Below, one piece after another: positions 37,586 through 46,311 of a stretch of DNA of 64,000 bases. A program made the translations under genes and the position numbers. Source of the DNA: Lactobacillus colini (lineage in GTDB: Bacteria > Bacillota > Bacilli > Lactobacillales > Lactobacillaceae); the NCBI RefSeq assembly GCF_017874575.1, contig NZ_JAGGLU010000009.1:1-64000 (forward strand), given 5' to 3'. The notes below the pieces were generated by a model. It was given only the letters and a program-made list of their open reading frames with translations, made no database searches and was not told where the DNA came from. How positions within the stretch are numbered: the first letter of the stretch is position 1; every line of letters begins with the position of its first letter.

Positions 37586-37599
37586 TGTATTCGCTTTCA
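37586..37599 (-). promoter_or_regulatory. cre site in the treB leader
   Basis: Read on the minus strand, TGAAAGCGAATACA matches the cre consensus at all but one position. It lies downstream of the transcription start, so CcpA would block elongation. Confidence 0.65.
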
Positions 37600-37612
37600 A
37601 TTTTCAAATATT

Positions 37613-37641
37613 ATAATAAACCTGTATATACAAGATGTCAA
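37613..37641 (-). promoter_or_regulatory. treB promoter with TreR operator in the spacer
   Basis: On the minus strand TTGACA and TATTAT are 17 bp apart. The spacer holds CTTGTATATACAGG (37621-37634), close to the TreR operator TTGTATATACAA, so TreR binding should exclude RNA polymerase. Confidence 0.8.
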
Positions 37642-37733
37642 CAAAAATATTGAAAAGGATTTCATTATTGGTATAATAATAACTGAAATTAATATAAAGA
37701 TGTCTATTCAAGTTCTAAAAAGGAGCATGATAA

Positions 37734-38456
37734 ATGCAAGCTAAGAATGATATTATTGCCCAAGATTTGGCAAATAAAATTAGACATAAAATATATGAAC
37801 CAGGTGACTTCTTACCTAGTGAGAATCAATTAGCAGACTTATACGGTACTTCCAGAGAAACAATTAGGAAGGCTCTGAATGCATTGTTAAGCTTAGGCTT
37901 AATTCAAAAGATCCGTGGTAAGGGCTCAATTGTCTTGAATCTGGATCGCTATAGCTTCCCGATTTCTGGGGTGACTAGCTTTGCAGAATTAAATAAGGAA
38001 CTAGGTATGCATGCTACTACTAAGGTGTTAACTCTGGAAGATAGGGATAACTTGCCGAAGCAATTTATTGAATATTTTCCCGAAGAAGAATCGAGTTCGG
38101 GAATTCATCTTGAACGGCTGCGCTTAATTAATGGCGAAGCAGAAGTCTTGGATTGTGATTATTTACTTAATCCGCCAATTGAATCTATTCCTAAGCAGGT
38201 AGCTCAAGCGTCACTGTATCAATATTTTGAATATGAACTCGGCTTAGATATCTCATATGCTACTAAGGAGATAACAGTAGTAGAAGTTGATGAGAGAATT
38301 AAGGAGTTATTGTCTTTGAGTAACAACCTGGCTGTCTTAGTGGCAAGCAGGAATTATCTAGCAGACACGACTAAGTTCCAACTAACCTTGTCTTATCACA
38401 GGCCAGATAGGTTTAAGTTCGTTGACTTTGCTAGAAGAAAGAAAATTAAACTATAA
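37734..38456 (+). CDS. treR: Trehalose operon repressor, GntR/HutC family
   Basis: This 240-aa regulator has an N-terminal GntR winged HTH (PSENQLADLYGTSRETIRKA, about residues 27-46) and a C-terminal UTRA effector domain. In this family trehalose-6-phosphate releases the repressor. It is divergent from treB, whose promoter spacer carries the expected operator, and lies 14 bp upstream of treC, with which it is co-transcribed. Confidence 0.93.
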   Translation: MQAKNDIIAQDLANKIRHKIYEPGDFLPSENQLADLYGTSRETIRKALNALLSLGLIQKIRGKGSIVLNLDRYSFPISGVTSFAELNKELGMHATTKVLTLEDRDNLPKQFIEYFPEEESSSGIHLERLRLINGEAEVLDCDYLLNPPIESIPKQVAQASLYQYFEYELGLDISYATKEITVVEVDERIKELLSLSNNLAVLVASRNYLADTTKFQLTLSYHRPDRFKFVDFARRKKIKL

Positions 38457-38470
38457 GGAGGAATCTTTCG

Positions 38471-40132
38471 ATGACTAATCTTGGCAAAAAGGTAATCTAT
38501 CAAATCTATCCTAAATCTTTTTATGATTCTAATAATGATGGTATCGGTGACTTACGCGGTATTATTGAAAAGATCGACTACATCAAGAAGTTGAACGTGG
38601 ACTTTATTTGGTTTAATCCATTTTTTATTTCTCCACAAAATGATAACGGCTATGATATTGCAGATTATAAAAAAATCGATCCCCGCTTCGGGACAATGGC
38701 TGACTTTGAAGAATTAGTCGCAAGATTAAAAGAGATCCACGTTAATGTAATGCTGGATATGGTGTTGAACCACTGCTCAACGGAGCACGAATGGTTCCAA
38801 AAGGCTTTAGCTGGTGATAAGTTCTACCAGGATTTCTTTTATTTAAGGAAAGGGAAGGATGGTAAGCTGCCTAATAATTGGCAATCCAAGTTCGGTGGGC
38901 CTGCATGGGCTAAGTTTGGTGACACTGATTATTACTACTTGCACCTATATGACCCAACTCAAGCTGATCTTAATTGGCACAATCCCGAAGTAAGGAAGAG
39001 ATTAGTTGATGTAATTAACTTCTGGCGTCAAAAAGGGGTTAAGGGATTTAGGTTCGATGTGATTAATGTAACTGGAAAGGATGAAGAGTTAGTAGATTCT
39101 ACCGATCCAATTGAAGAGAAGAAGCTCTATACAGATACTCCAGTTGTACAAGATTACTTAAAGCAATTGAATATGGAATCATTTGGCCAAGATCCAGACA
39201 GCATCACAGTCGGGGAAATGTCTAGCACCACTATTGAGAACTCTATTGCCTATACCCGCCCAGAAGATAAGGAATTATCGATGGTCTTCACCTTCCACCA
39301 CTTGAAGGTTGATTACAAAAATGGTGAGAAATGGTCAATTATGCCATTTGACTTCATGGCCTTGAAGAAAATTATGTTGAATTGGAACACTAAAATTGAC
39401 CAAGGCGGAGGATGGCAGGCGCTATTTTGGAATAATCATGACCAGCCATGGGCCTTAAACCGTTTCGGCAACATTAAGGAATACCGCATTAAGTCAGCAC
39501 AGATGCTGGCAATGGCAATGCACCTAATGAGGGGGACGCCTTATATCTATATGGGCGAAGAATTAGGGATGGTTGATCCTGCCTACAGCGATATGAGCGA
39601 GTATGACGATATTGAGGCCCGCAATGCTTACCAAGAATTACTTGATCAGGGAATAGATAAGCAAGAGGCATTTAAGATTGTCCATTCTAAAGCCCGTGAT
39701 AATTCACGTGTACCAATGCACTGGGATGATTCTGAGTATGCTGGCTTTAGCAAGGCTAAGCCATGGCTTAAGCCAACCGATCAAGATAGAATTAATGTTA
39801 AGGAAGAATTGAAGTCTGGTAAGATTTTTGACTTTTACCAGAAGCTAATTAAGCTGAGAAAGAGTGTAGACCTAATCTCTGACGGACATATTAAAGGATT
39901 CTTGATGGAAGACAGACAGGTGCTGGCTTATGAGCGCTATTTAGATGATAGTAATGAGAAGTTAATTGTATTGTGTAACTTCTATGGGCAAGAAACGCAA
40001 GTTAACTTGCCTAGTGAATATGTGGGAAGGGATGCCGAAATTCTAATTCAAAATAGTTACCTTAACTTAACTAAGGTTCCTGAAAGTCTGACCTTGAAGC
40101 CATATGATGCTGTAGCATTTAAATTACAATAA
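38471..40132 (+). CDS. treC: Alpha,alpha-phosphotrehalase
   Basis: TreC splits trehalose-6-phosphate into glucose and glucose-6-phosphate in the cytoplasm. The 553-aa GH13 enzyme starts IYQIYPKSFYDSNNDGIGDL and has the GH13 regions DMVLNHCSTEH, GFRFDVINV (catalytic Asp), VGEMSS (catalytic Glu) and WNNHDQPW. Length is normal. The ribosome-binding site is AAGGAGGA. It uses the product of TreB. Confidence 0.95.
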   Translation: MTNLGKKVIYQIYPKSFYDSNNDGIGDLRGIIEKIDYIKKLNVDFIWFNPFFISPQNDNGYDIADYKKIDPRFGTMADFEELVARLKEIHVNVMLDMVLNHCSTEHEWFQKALAGDKFYQDFFYLRKGKDGKLPNNWQSKFGGPAWAKFGDTDYYYLHLYDPTQADLNWHNPEVRKRLVDVINFWRQKGVKGFRFDVINVTGKDEELVDSTDPIEEKKLYTDTPVVQDYLKQLNMESFGQDPDSITVGEMSSTTIENSIAYTRPEDKELSMVFTFHHLKVDYKNGEKWSIMPFDFMALKKIMLNWNTKIDQGGGWQALFWNNHDQPWALNRFGNIKEYRIKSAQMLAMAMHLMRGTPYIYMGEELGMVDPAYSDMSEYDDIEARNAYQELLDQGIDKQEAFKIVHSKARDNSRVPMHWDDSEYAGFSKAKPWLKPTDQDRINVKEELKSGKIFDFYQKLIKLRKSVDLISDGHIKGFLMEDRQVLAYERYLDDSNEKLIVLCNFYGQETQVNLPSEYVGRDAEILIQNSYLNLTKVPESLTLKPYDAVAFKLQ

Positions 40133-40137
40133 AAAAC

Positions 40138-40172
40138 AAGGTTCTGCCTCATAATAGTGCAGAACCTTATTT
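40138..40172. terminator. Hairpin between treC and the 38-aa gene
   Basis: AAGGTTCTGC pairs perfectly with GCAGAACCTT. The best T tract is on the minus strand, so it mainly ends the 38-aa gene, but it may also act on treC. Confidence 0.75.
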
Positions 40173-40187
40173 GTTTGGGATAAATTG

Positions 40188-40304
40188 TTAATCTTTAACT
40201 TCCTTAGCTTCATTCATAGCCTTCATAATTGAAGGATTCTTTGAGTGGCAATCCTTAATCATTTGTAAATCATCTTGGCTTAATTCAACAGTATATTTAG
40301 TCAT
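40188..40304 (-). CDS. 38-aa hypothetical protein
   Basis: A small frame starts MTKYTVELSQDDLQMIKDC and ends EAKEVKD. It is soluble, charged and has one Cys. GTGAGGAAG is a strong ribosome-binding site, and a hairpin with a T tract follows the stop, so expression is likely. The family and function are unknown to me. Confidence 0.6.
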   Translation of the reverse strand: MTKYTVELSQDDLQMIKDCHSKNPSIMKAMNEAKEVKD

Positions 40305-40403
40305 AAGTTCTTCCTCACTTCTTAAAAAAATCTACCTTAAATATAGCACAATGAATCTTTGGTGCAAGGCTTAGCTTTATAAGAATATTTGAAATCATTT
40401 ACC

Positions 40404-40452
40404 TTTTTAAGAAAACGATTTCATGATATTATACTGTTATAGGGTATATACC
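40404..40452 (+). promoter_or_regulatory. Promoter with cre site and a GGTATATACC palindrome
   Basis: TTTTTA and TATTAT are 17 bp apart; the spacer holds a reverse cre (AGAAAACGATTTCA, 40410-40423, one mismatch). Twenty bases downstream of the -10 box GGTATATACC (40443-40452) is a perfect palindrome like GntR/HutC operators. It suggests catabolite and specific control of the next gene. Confidence 0.55.
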
Positions 40453-40563
40453 AATTTTTTATTAATAAACTTATCTAATAATGAAGAAAAATATAGATGG
40501 GAATAATTTTTTCAAATGTTTAATATTTTTGATAATATTGCTATTTAATTTAAGGAGAAAACT

Positions 40564-41466
40564 ATGGTAGAAAGACTATTAAGTGCAAGCGCAAGTGAAG
40601 TGCTAAAAATGAACGGTAGCGAGCTTAAGCAGAGTATTAAAGCTAGCGAAGGGCGAACTATTTTAAGTGAGAATGTCGTTGTTGAGCCTTACAGTGGTGG
40701 ATATTTAACCACATCGGAAGTAGCTGCTGCTTTTGGAGCTGATTTGATTTTATTGAATGTATTCGATGTTTTTAATCCAAAAGTTAATGGCTTAAATATT
40801 GATAATTCTGATGGTATTGTCAGAGAACTGCAAAGGTTAACAGGTCGTCCAATTGGTGTTAACTTAGAGCCAATTGATGAAGACATAGCTATGGAATCAA
40901 CCCGTGTTGAAATTGCGCCAGGTAGGCAAGCAACTGTAAAATCAATTAAAGAAGCACAGAAATTAGGATTTAATTTTGTTTGCTTTACTGGCAATCCTGG
41001 TACAGGTGTTACTAACAAGATGATTGTTAAGGCAATTAAGACTGCCAAGGATAATTTTAAAGGATTGGTGATTGCGGGGAAGATGCATGGTGCGGGTGTT
41101 GATGAATCAGTAGCTGATATTGATTCTGCCAAGGAATTCTTAAAAGCTGGAGCTGATGTCATTTTAGTACCTGCAGTAGGGACTGTGCCAGGTTTTAGTG
41201 CAAGTGAACTAACTGAAATTGTAAAGCTTGTTCATAAGAATGATGGATTAGTCATGAGTACGATTGGTACTAGTCAAGAAGGCGCAGGTCCACAAGTTAT
41301 TCAGAATATTGCTTTGCAAAATAAGATTTGTGGTGTAGACATTCAACATATTGGGGATGCTGCCTGGGGCTGTCAATCTCCGTTCGAATTTTTGTATCCA
41401 TTAAGTAAGGCTATTCGAGGTGAGAGTCATACAATTGATAGAATGGCTAGATCAATAAATAGATAA
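40564..41466 (+). CDS. TIM-barrel-like protein of uncertain function (DUF7916-like)
   Basis: This 300-aa cytoplasmic protein starts with RLLSASASEVLKMNGSELKQ and has a TIM-barrel pattern of alternating strands: LILLNVFDVF, IGVNLEPID, FVCFTGNPGTGV, LVIAGKMHGAG, ILVPAVGTVPGFS and GVDIQHIGDAAWG. Relatives are labelled variously as HAD-like hydrolase or PEP phosphonomutase, and I trust neither label. The promoter has a cre site, so a role in carbon use is likely. It is monocistronic. Confidence 0.6.
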   Translation: MVERLLSASASEVLKMNGSELKQSIKASEGRTILSENVVVEPYSGGYLTTSEVAAAFGADLILLNVFDVFNPKVNGLNIDNSDGIVRELQRLTGRPIGVNLEPIDEDIAMESTRVEIAPGRQATVKSIKEAQKLGFNFVCFTGNPGTGVTNKMIVKAIKTAKDNFKGLVIAGKMHGAGVDESVADIDSAKEFLKAGADVILVPAVGTVPGFSASELTEIVKLVHKNDGLVMSTIGTSQEGAGPQVIQNIALQNKICGVDIQHIGDAAWGCQSPFEFLYPLSKAIRGESHTIDRMARSINR

Positions 41467-41511
41467 TTAGATAAGAGTTTCTAAGGCGACTTTAGTTCGC
41501 TGCATAGAAAT

Positions 41512-41577
41512 AAATTCCCTTTCATGGTTAGTTCAAATGTAAAAAATGAACTTTATACATGGAAGGGAATTTTTTTA
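41512..41577 (+). terminator. Long hairpin terminator
   Basis: AAATTCCCTTTCATG pairs with CATGGAAGGGAATTT (one bulge); an inner GTTCA/TGAAC stem and T residues follow. Confidence 0.8.
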
Positions 41578-41654
41578 TTCTTAATACTATTAAGTTGGAG
41601 AATCACTTCAAAAGAATTAAAAGGACCGAAGTAGAAATGAAATCTTAACTTCAA

Positions 41655-41750
41655 TAATTACCAGCTAAAAAGTCAGAAATGTAGACAATCGGGATGCCAT
41701 CAATGATTCCTTCATCTAGTTTACGATTTGTAACAACTGATAAATATATT
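41655..41750 (-). pseudogene. C-terminal scrap of a lost gene
   Basis: On the minus strand about 31 codons are open and end KLDEGIIDGIPIVYISDFLA followed by GNY and a stop. A stop lies just upstream and no start is seen. The sequence is protein-like but I cannot name its family. The rest of the 340-bp gap to 41917 holds only AT-rich sequence and the promoter region of the next gene. Confidence 0.3.
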
Positions 41751-41917
41751 TACGTTTATATCAAATGGTTATGGCATCGATAGAATTTGCAAAATATAAA
41801 TTTCTATAGAAATCGCTTACTTATACTTGAAGATGATGTAAAATGTTAACTAACATCATAAAAATGTTATATGTTACAAAATGGACTTGTAAATAATATT
41901 AAGAGCGAGGTACTACT

Positions 41918-43000
41918 ATGGATAAACAAGAAGAAATCAAAATGCTCAAGGCCTTCTCAAATGCAAATTCAACTTCTGGATTTGAGGAAGAATTTGTTAA
42001 ATTATTTAAGGATAGTGTTAGTGAAATTGCTAACGTCGAAATTGACGGTATGCTAAATTTATACGCATCTAAGAAGGAAAACAAGGGCAATCGACCAGTA
42101 ATTCAACTTGATGCTCACTCTGATGCTGTAGGTTTTATTACTCAAGCAATTAGACCTAATGGCTTAATCAAGTTTGTTCCGCTTGGTGGCTGGGTTAAAT
42201 ATAATATCCCCGCCTTAAAGGTCAAGGTTAGAAATCGTGATGGCGAATATATTCCTGGCGTTGTAGCTACTAAGCCGCCTCACTTTATGACTGCAAGTGA
42301 AAGAAATAATGTCCCAGAAGTTAGTGACATGTCAATTGATGTTGGCTCACTTAGCAGAGAAGAGACAATCAATGATTTTAAGATTGACACAGGCTGCCCA
42401 ATCTTTGTCGATGTGGACTGTCAATATAATGAAAAGAGCGGCTTATTCTTTGGTAAGGATTTTGATGACCGGTTTGGTGCTGGGGCAATGGTTGATGTCT
42501 TAGACAGTCTAAAAGGAGAAGAGATTAACTTCGACCTAGTAGCTGCCTTATCTGCTCAAGAGGAAGTTGGCTTGCGTGGTGCTTATGTAACAGCCAGAAA
42601 GGTTAAGCCAGACTTGTGTATCGTTCTTGAAAGCTGCCCAGCAGATGATACCTTTGAACCAGATTGGCTCTCTCAGACTGGCCTTAAGCGTGGACCAATG
42701 ATTAGGGATATGGATACGACCTTCTTGCCAAATCCTAAGTTCCAACAATATGCTTGCGACTTAGCTGATAAGAACAATATTCCTTATACCCGTTCAGTTA
42801 GAACCGGTGGTGGGCAAGATGGGGCTGCTATTTACTATGAAAATGCGGCTCCGACAATTGTAATTGGTATTCCCGTTCGTTATGAACACTCACCATATTG
42901 CTTTAGCGCATACAAGGACTTTAAGGCTTCGGTAGATTTAGCTACAGCTATTATTCGTGATATGACTCAAGAGAAGTTAGATAGCTTCAAGCTCTTATAG
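41918..43000 (+). CDS. M42 family metallopeptidase (glutamyl aminopeptidase-like)
   Basis: This 360-aa cytoplasmic aminopeptidase has the M42 metal motifs: LDAHSDAVGF near residue 66, DDRFGAGAMVDVL near residue 183, AQEEVGLRGA (catalytic and metal Glu) near residue 212, and RYEHSPYCFS near residue 321. The usual HxDE is HSDA here, so the acidic residue after the metal Asp is absent. It should trim peptides taken up from milk or host protein. It is monocistronic. Confidence 0.9.
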   Translation: MDKQEEIKMLKAFSNANSTSGFEEEFVKLFKDSVSEIANVEIDGMLNLYASKKENKGNRPVIQLDAHSDAVGFITQAIRPNGLIKFVPLGGWVKYNIPALKVKVRNRDGEYIPGVVATKPPHFMTASERNNVPEVSDMSIDVGSLSREETINDFKIDTGCPIFVDVDCQYNEKSGLFFGKDFDDRFGAGAMVDVLDSLKGEEINFDLVAALSAQEEVGLRGAYVTARKVKPDLCIVLESCPADDTFEPDWLSQTGLKRGPMIRDMDTTFLPNPKFQQYACDLADKNNIPYTRSVRTGGGQDGAAIYYENAAPTIVIGIPVRYEHSPYCFSAYKDFKASVDLATAIIRDMTQEKLDSFKLL

Positions 43001-43157
43001 TTGATAAGAAGATAAATGTTTAAGTGCAATGCTTAGCATTTATCTTTTTTATGTCTTATAACTATTGACTACCAAAAAATATAGTAGAAAAAATAATGCT
43101 TTTTTTGTTAATATTTTCTAGGAATTATAAAACGTAATATTGAAGGGAAACACAAAA

Positions 43158-43736
43158 ATGTCAAAAACAATCTATCTTATCCGCCATGGCCAGACCTTAT
43201 TTAACTTGCATCATAAAACTCAAGGGCGCGTAGATTCTCCATTAACTGATTTAGGAATTCGTCAAGCTCAAGCTACCAGAGATTACTTTAAAGATAATGG
43301 AATTAGCTTTGATAAAGCATTTTGTTCTACGCAAGAGAGAGCTAGCGATACTCTTGAGATTATTACTAATAATCAGATGACTTATGAGCGATTGAAGGAT
43401 CTACGTGAGAAGTCGTACGGTATTTATGAAGGACAAGACGAATATACCTTGCCTTGGAACAGGGGACTATCTCGCAATACTGATCCATCAATGGAAGCAG
43501 ATGATGACGTAGTAAAGAGAATGGAAAAGGCAATCGAGTATATTCTCACTAAGATGGAAGATGGTGAGAGTGCAATTGTAGTTGGTCATGGTGACATTCT
43601 TGCTCAATATGCAAGACAGCATAATAAGCGTGTCCAGTTTAAAATGTTTAAAAATTGTGCGGTAGCTAAAATGAAAGCAGAAAACGGTAGTGTTGAAATG
43701 ATGAATTATGTTTGGCCAGCAGTAAATATTTTATAA
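43158..43736 (+). CDS. Histidine phosphatase family protein
   Basis: This 192-aa phosphoglycerate-mutase-like phosphatase has the catalytic YLIRHGQTLFNL at the N-terminus, CSTQERASDTLE, and VVGHGDILAQYA with the second His. The start at 43158 is chosen because it gives the usual N-terminus MSKTIYLIRHG and follows GAAGGGAAA. The substrate is unknown. It is the intact paralogue of the pseudogene at 28483. Confidence 0.93.
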   Translation: MSKTIYLIRHGQTLFNLHHKTQGRVDSPLTDLGIRQAQATRDYFKDNGISFDKAFCSTQERASDTLEIITNNQMTYERLKDLREKSYGIYEGQDEYTLPWNRGLSRNTDPSMEADDDVVKRMEKAIEYILTKMEDGESAIVVGHGDILAQYARQHNKRVQFKMFKNCAVAKMKAENGSVEMMNYVWPAVNIL

Positions 43737-43741
43737 TTAAA

Positions 43742-43779
43742 AAACAGGCTCCATGTATAGGATTGGAGGCTGCTTTTTT
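43742..43779 (+). terminator. Phosphatase terminator
   Basis: CAGGCTCCA and TGGAGGCTG form a stem with one mismatch, followed by six T residues. Confidence 0.75.
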
Positions 43780-43837
43780 CTATACGAGTTTTCACAGCTA
43801 AGTTACATTATTACATTAATGTAACAAAAACCATAAA

Positions 43838-43854
43838 TGTTACAAGCATGTAAC
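43838..43854 (+). promoter_or_regulatory. WalR (YycF)-type box before the first Apf gene
   Basis: TGTTAC-AAGCA-TGTAAC fits the WalR consensus TGTWAH-N5-TGTWAH exactly. Another TGTAAC (43820-43825) and an inverted TTACATTAATGTAA lie just upstream. WalKR controls wall hydrolases in Firmicutes, which fits the downstream gene. Confidence 0.65.
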
Positions 43855-44025
43855 AAAACGGCGCAATTCCTTAATCTTAAAACTTGTTTGTGTTACTTGT
43901 GTGCAATATTAGGCCAGTAATATATAGCTTGTCACTTGAAGCAAGACACAAGAAAAATTTTATATTAATTAGACGAAAAAAACTTGCTTCGGAATTCGAT
44001 TTATTTTTTAAAGGAGACTTTTATT

Positions 44026-44784
44026 TTGAAGAATTATAAATCCATCAATTTTAAATCTGTCCTCACTAAAACTTTTATGGCTGCAGGTATTGCAGCAACT
44101 GGTCTTACTGTAGCTAACATGAACACTAACAAGGCTCAAGCTGCCGTAACTTCACAAGACCCATCTGTTGTTACTATCAAGGCAGCTAGCGTAGTAGTTA
44201 GAAGAAGTGCTTCTGACTATGCAGCAACTAATGGTCAGGTATTAAACCGCGCAACTTCATGGAAGGTTATCGACGCAACTAACGATGCATATGGCCAAAG
44301 ATGGTACGACTTAGGTAAGAACCAATGGGTCAAGGCTTCAGATACTGTTGCTGGTTACCATACTGTAGCTGCATACAGCGCATCAACTTCAACTAACACA
44401 ACTAACACTTCCTCTGTAGCAACTACTTCAAATAACAGCTACAATTACAACAATAATTCAAATAGTTACTCATCATACAGCTACTCAACTCCTAAGAGTA
44501 ATTACACTAGTGTAACTACTACTGTTACCTCAACTTCAAGCTACACTTCAACTGCATCTGGTTCAGAAGCAGCAGCTAAGGCTTGGATTGCTAACAGAGA
44601 ATCTGGTGGTTCATACTCAGCAACTAATGGTCAATACATTGGTAAGTATCAATTATCTGCAGCTTACTTGAATGGTGATTACTCAGCAGCTAACCAAGAG
44701 CGTGTTGCCGACAACTACGTAAAATCCCGTTACGGTTCATGGTCAGCAGCTAAGAGCTTCTGGCTAGCTAATGGTTGGTACTAA
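44026..44784 (+). CDS. Aggregation-promoting-factor-like secreted protein (Apf family)
   Basis: This 252-aa secreted protein starts at TTG 44026 after AAAGGAGAC. A signal peptide (KTFMAAGIAATGLTVANM) ends near KAQA-AVT. An SH3/SLAP-like region (VVVRRSASDY, NQWVKASD) is followed by a Ser/Thr/Asn/Tyr-rich linker and a C-terminal lysozyme-like domain with ANRESGGSYSATNGQYIGKY, whose Glu is the likely catalytic residue. Apf proteins act in cell shape, aggregation and wall turnover. A 240-bp leader with a WalR-like box precedes it. Confidence 0.93.
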   Translation: MKNYKSINFKSVLTKTFMAAGIAATGLTVANMNTNKAQAAVTSQDPSVVTIKAASVVVRRSASDYAATNGQVLNRATSWKVIDATNDAYGQRWYDLGKNQWVKASDTVAGYHTVAAYSASTSTNTTNTSSVATTSNNSYNYNNNSNSYSSYSYSTPKSNYTSVTTTVTSTSSYTSTASGSEAAAKAWIANRESGGSYSATNGQYIGKYQLSAAYLNGDYSAANQERVADNYVKSRYGSWSAAKSFWLANGWY

Positions 44785-44835
44785 GATTCACTAATTGCTC
44801 CAAAATTCGATTTATTCTAGTTTAAAATTCGTGTT

Positions 44836-44870
44836 AAGAATCGTCCTATATTAGGGACGGTTCTTTTTTT
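44836..44870 (+). terminator. Terminator of the first Apf gene
   Basis: AAGAATCGTCC pairs with GGGACGGTTCTT (one wobble and one mismatch), followed by seven T residues. Confidence 0.85.
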
Positions 44871-44890
44871 GCAAGGTGAAAAAATCCCCA

Positions 44891-44935
44891 AATTAAAAGA
44901 CGCTAGGAATTTTGCTTCTTCCTTAGCGTCCTTTG
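44891..44935 (-). terminator. Terminator of the acetyltransferase gene
   Basis: On the minus strand GACGCTAAGGAA pairs with TTCCTAGCGTC, followed by TTTTAATTT. Confidence 0.7.
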
Positions 44936-44939
44936 TTCT

Positions 44940-45512
44940 TTAATGGGATAATTCTTTAATCATATGGTCATAATTACGAGTACCAATGATCATGGTATTC
45001 TTAACTTTAAATCCCTTGTGAAGGTATAATTGCTGGGCACGTGGATTCTCTTGGTCAACATTTAGACTAAGTATCTTGTAGCCTTTTTGCTTAGCTACCT
45101 TTTCAGCTTCGTCTAATAACTTGCTGGCATATCCCTGTCCCCAGTAGTCGGGGTGGACTGCTAGGGCATCAATGTACCATTCATGTGGCCATGCTTCTTG
45201 GTCGGTAAATATTTCAGTAGAAATTGGTAAATCAACCTTAGCATAAGCATGACGTAAGACAACGTCGATAATTTTTTGATCATGGTAGGGATACATATCA
45301 AGAATAGCGGTGATTTTTTGACTGCTATTTTCAGCTACCCAAATTCGCCGATATGAATAGCGATAATCTTCTGATATAAATCCCAGCTTCATTAGATTGT
45401 AGAATTGATCTTCAGGCAGGGATTCAATTGATTTCATCTGCATTTCGTCAAAAATCTGTTTAAGAATGGGATATACAAATGGAAAATCTGCTTTTTTGGC
45501 TTTTCTAATCAT
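44940..45512 (-). CDS. GNAT family N-acetyltransferase
   Basis: This 190-aa acetyltransferase has the GNAT acetyl-CoA loop HPDYWGQGYASKLLDEAEKVA (about residues 116-136; shown in part as YWGQGYASKLL) and the C-terminal VDQENPRAQQLYLHKGF. The N-terminal RKAKKADFPFVYPIL is typical. Substrate unknown. It lies between the two Apf genes and is transcribed with neither, since its own terminator follows and the second Apf gene ends at 45553. Confidence 0.9.
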   Translation of the reverse strand: MIRKAKKADFPFVYPILKQIFDEMQMKSIESLPEDQFYNLMKLGFISEDYRYSYRRIWVAENSSQKITAILDMYPYHDQKIIDVVLRHAYAKVDLPISTEIFTDQEAWPHEWYIDALAVHPDYWGQGYASKLLDEAEKVAKQKGYKILSLNVDQENPRAQQLYLHKGFKVKNTMIIGTRNYDHMIKELSH

Positions 45513-45552
45513 TTTTACCTACTTTCTATTCTTATGACTAAGAATACCACAC

Positions 45553-45584
45553 AAAAAAAGAGAGTTTCAATTCCGAAACTCTCC
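45553..45584 (-). terminator. Terminator of the second Apf gene
   Basis: GAGAGTTTC pairs with GAAACTCTC; the T tract (seven T) is on the minus strand. Confidence 0.85.
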
Positions 45585-45608
45585 ATGATGTTAAGTATGA
45601 ATTAATGT

Positions 45609-46238
45609 TTAGTACCAACCGTGACGGATCCAGAAGTTCTTAGCATTAACCCATGAACCGTAACGAGATTTAACGTAGTTATTAGCAACACGTTCTTGGT
45701 TAGCAGGTGAGTAGTCGCCGTGTAAGTAAGCGGAGCTTAATTGATACTTACCAATGTATTGACCATTGCGGGCGTAGTAATTGTTACCTGATTCACGCAT
45801 TGCAATCCAAGCTTTAGCTGCTGCTTCAGCACTAGTAGGTGCTTGAGAAACGGCTTTTTTGCTCTTTTTTGCTTTCTTCTTAGTAGTCTTTTGGGCTTTT
45901 TTAGCAGCTGAGGTTAAATTACCCATAATAGTATCATCAGCTTTGATCCATTGGTTTTCACCAATTTTGAACCACATATGTCCTTCAGCATCAACAGCTG
46001 AACTAGTATAGTTGTAGTGAGCACCATACATAGCAGTGTGACCTGTGAAAGAACCCTTGTAGTAAGAAGTCCAAATCTTAGCACCGGCTTTTGAATCGAC
46101 AGTGATCTTCTTAGTCTTTAATGTAGTTGCAGCATCTGCAGTATGTGCAGGAGTAGTTGTGTTAATAGCTACAACACCAGTGAATGCAAGAGCAGCACCA
46201 GCAGTTAATTTAATTAAGATTGATTTGAACTTATTCAA
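45609..46238 (-). CDS. Second Apf-family secreted protein
   Basis: This 209-aa protein starts at TTG 46238 after GAGGAGA. A signal peptide (LTAGAALAFTGVVAINTT) ends near THTADAA. An SH3/SLAP-like part (IWTSYYKGSF, NQWIKADD) is followed by a short Lys-rich linker (KKAQKTTKKKAKKSKK) and a C-terminal domain with MRESGNNYYARNGQYIGKY, nearly identical in length and motif to that of the first Apf protein. The basic linker replaces the Ser/Thr linker of its paralogue and may bind anionic wall polymers, which is inference. Confidence 0.92.
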   Translation of the reverse strand: MNKFKSILIKLTAGAALAFTGVVAINTTTPAHTADAATTLKTKKITVDSKAGAKIWTSYYKGSFTGHTAMYGAHYNYTSSAVDAEGHMWFKIGENQWIKADDTIMGNLTSAAKKAQKTTKKKAKKSKKAVSQAPTSAEAAAKAWIAMRESGNNYYARNGQYIGKYQLSSAYLHGDYSPANQERVANNYVKSRYGSWVNAKNFWIRHGWY

Positions 46239-46311
46239 AGTTAATTCTCCTCGTAGATTTTTAAGTTAATAATTAATATTAATAAATTGTTGTTCGTAAT
46301 CGACAAGCTTA

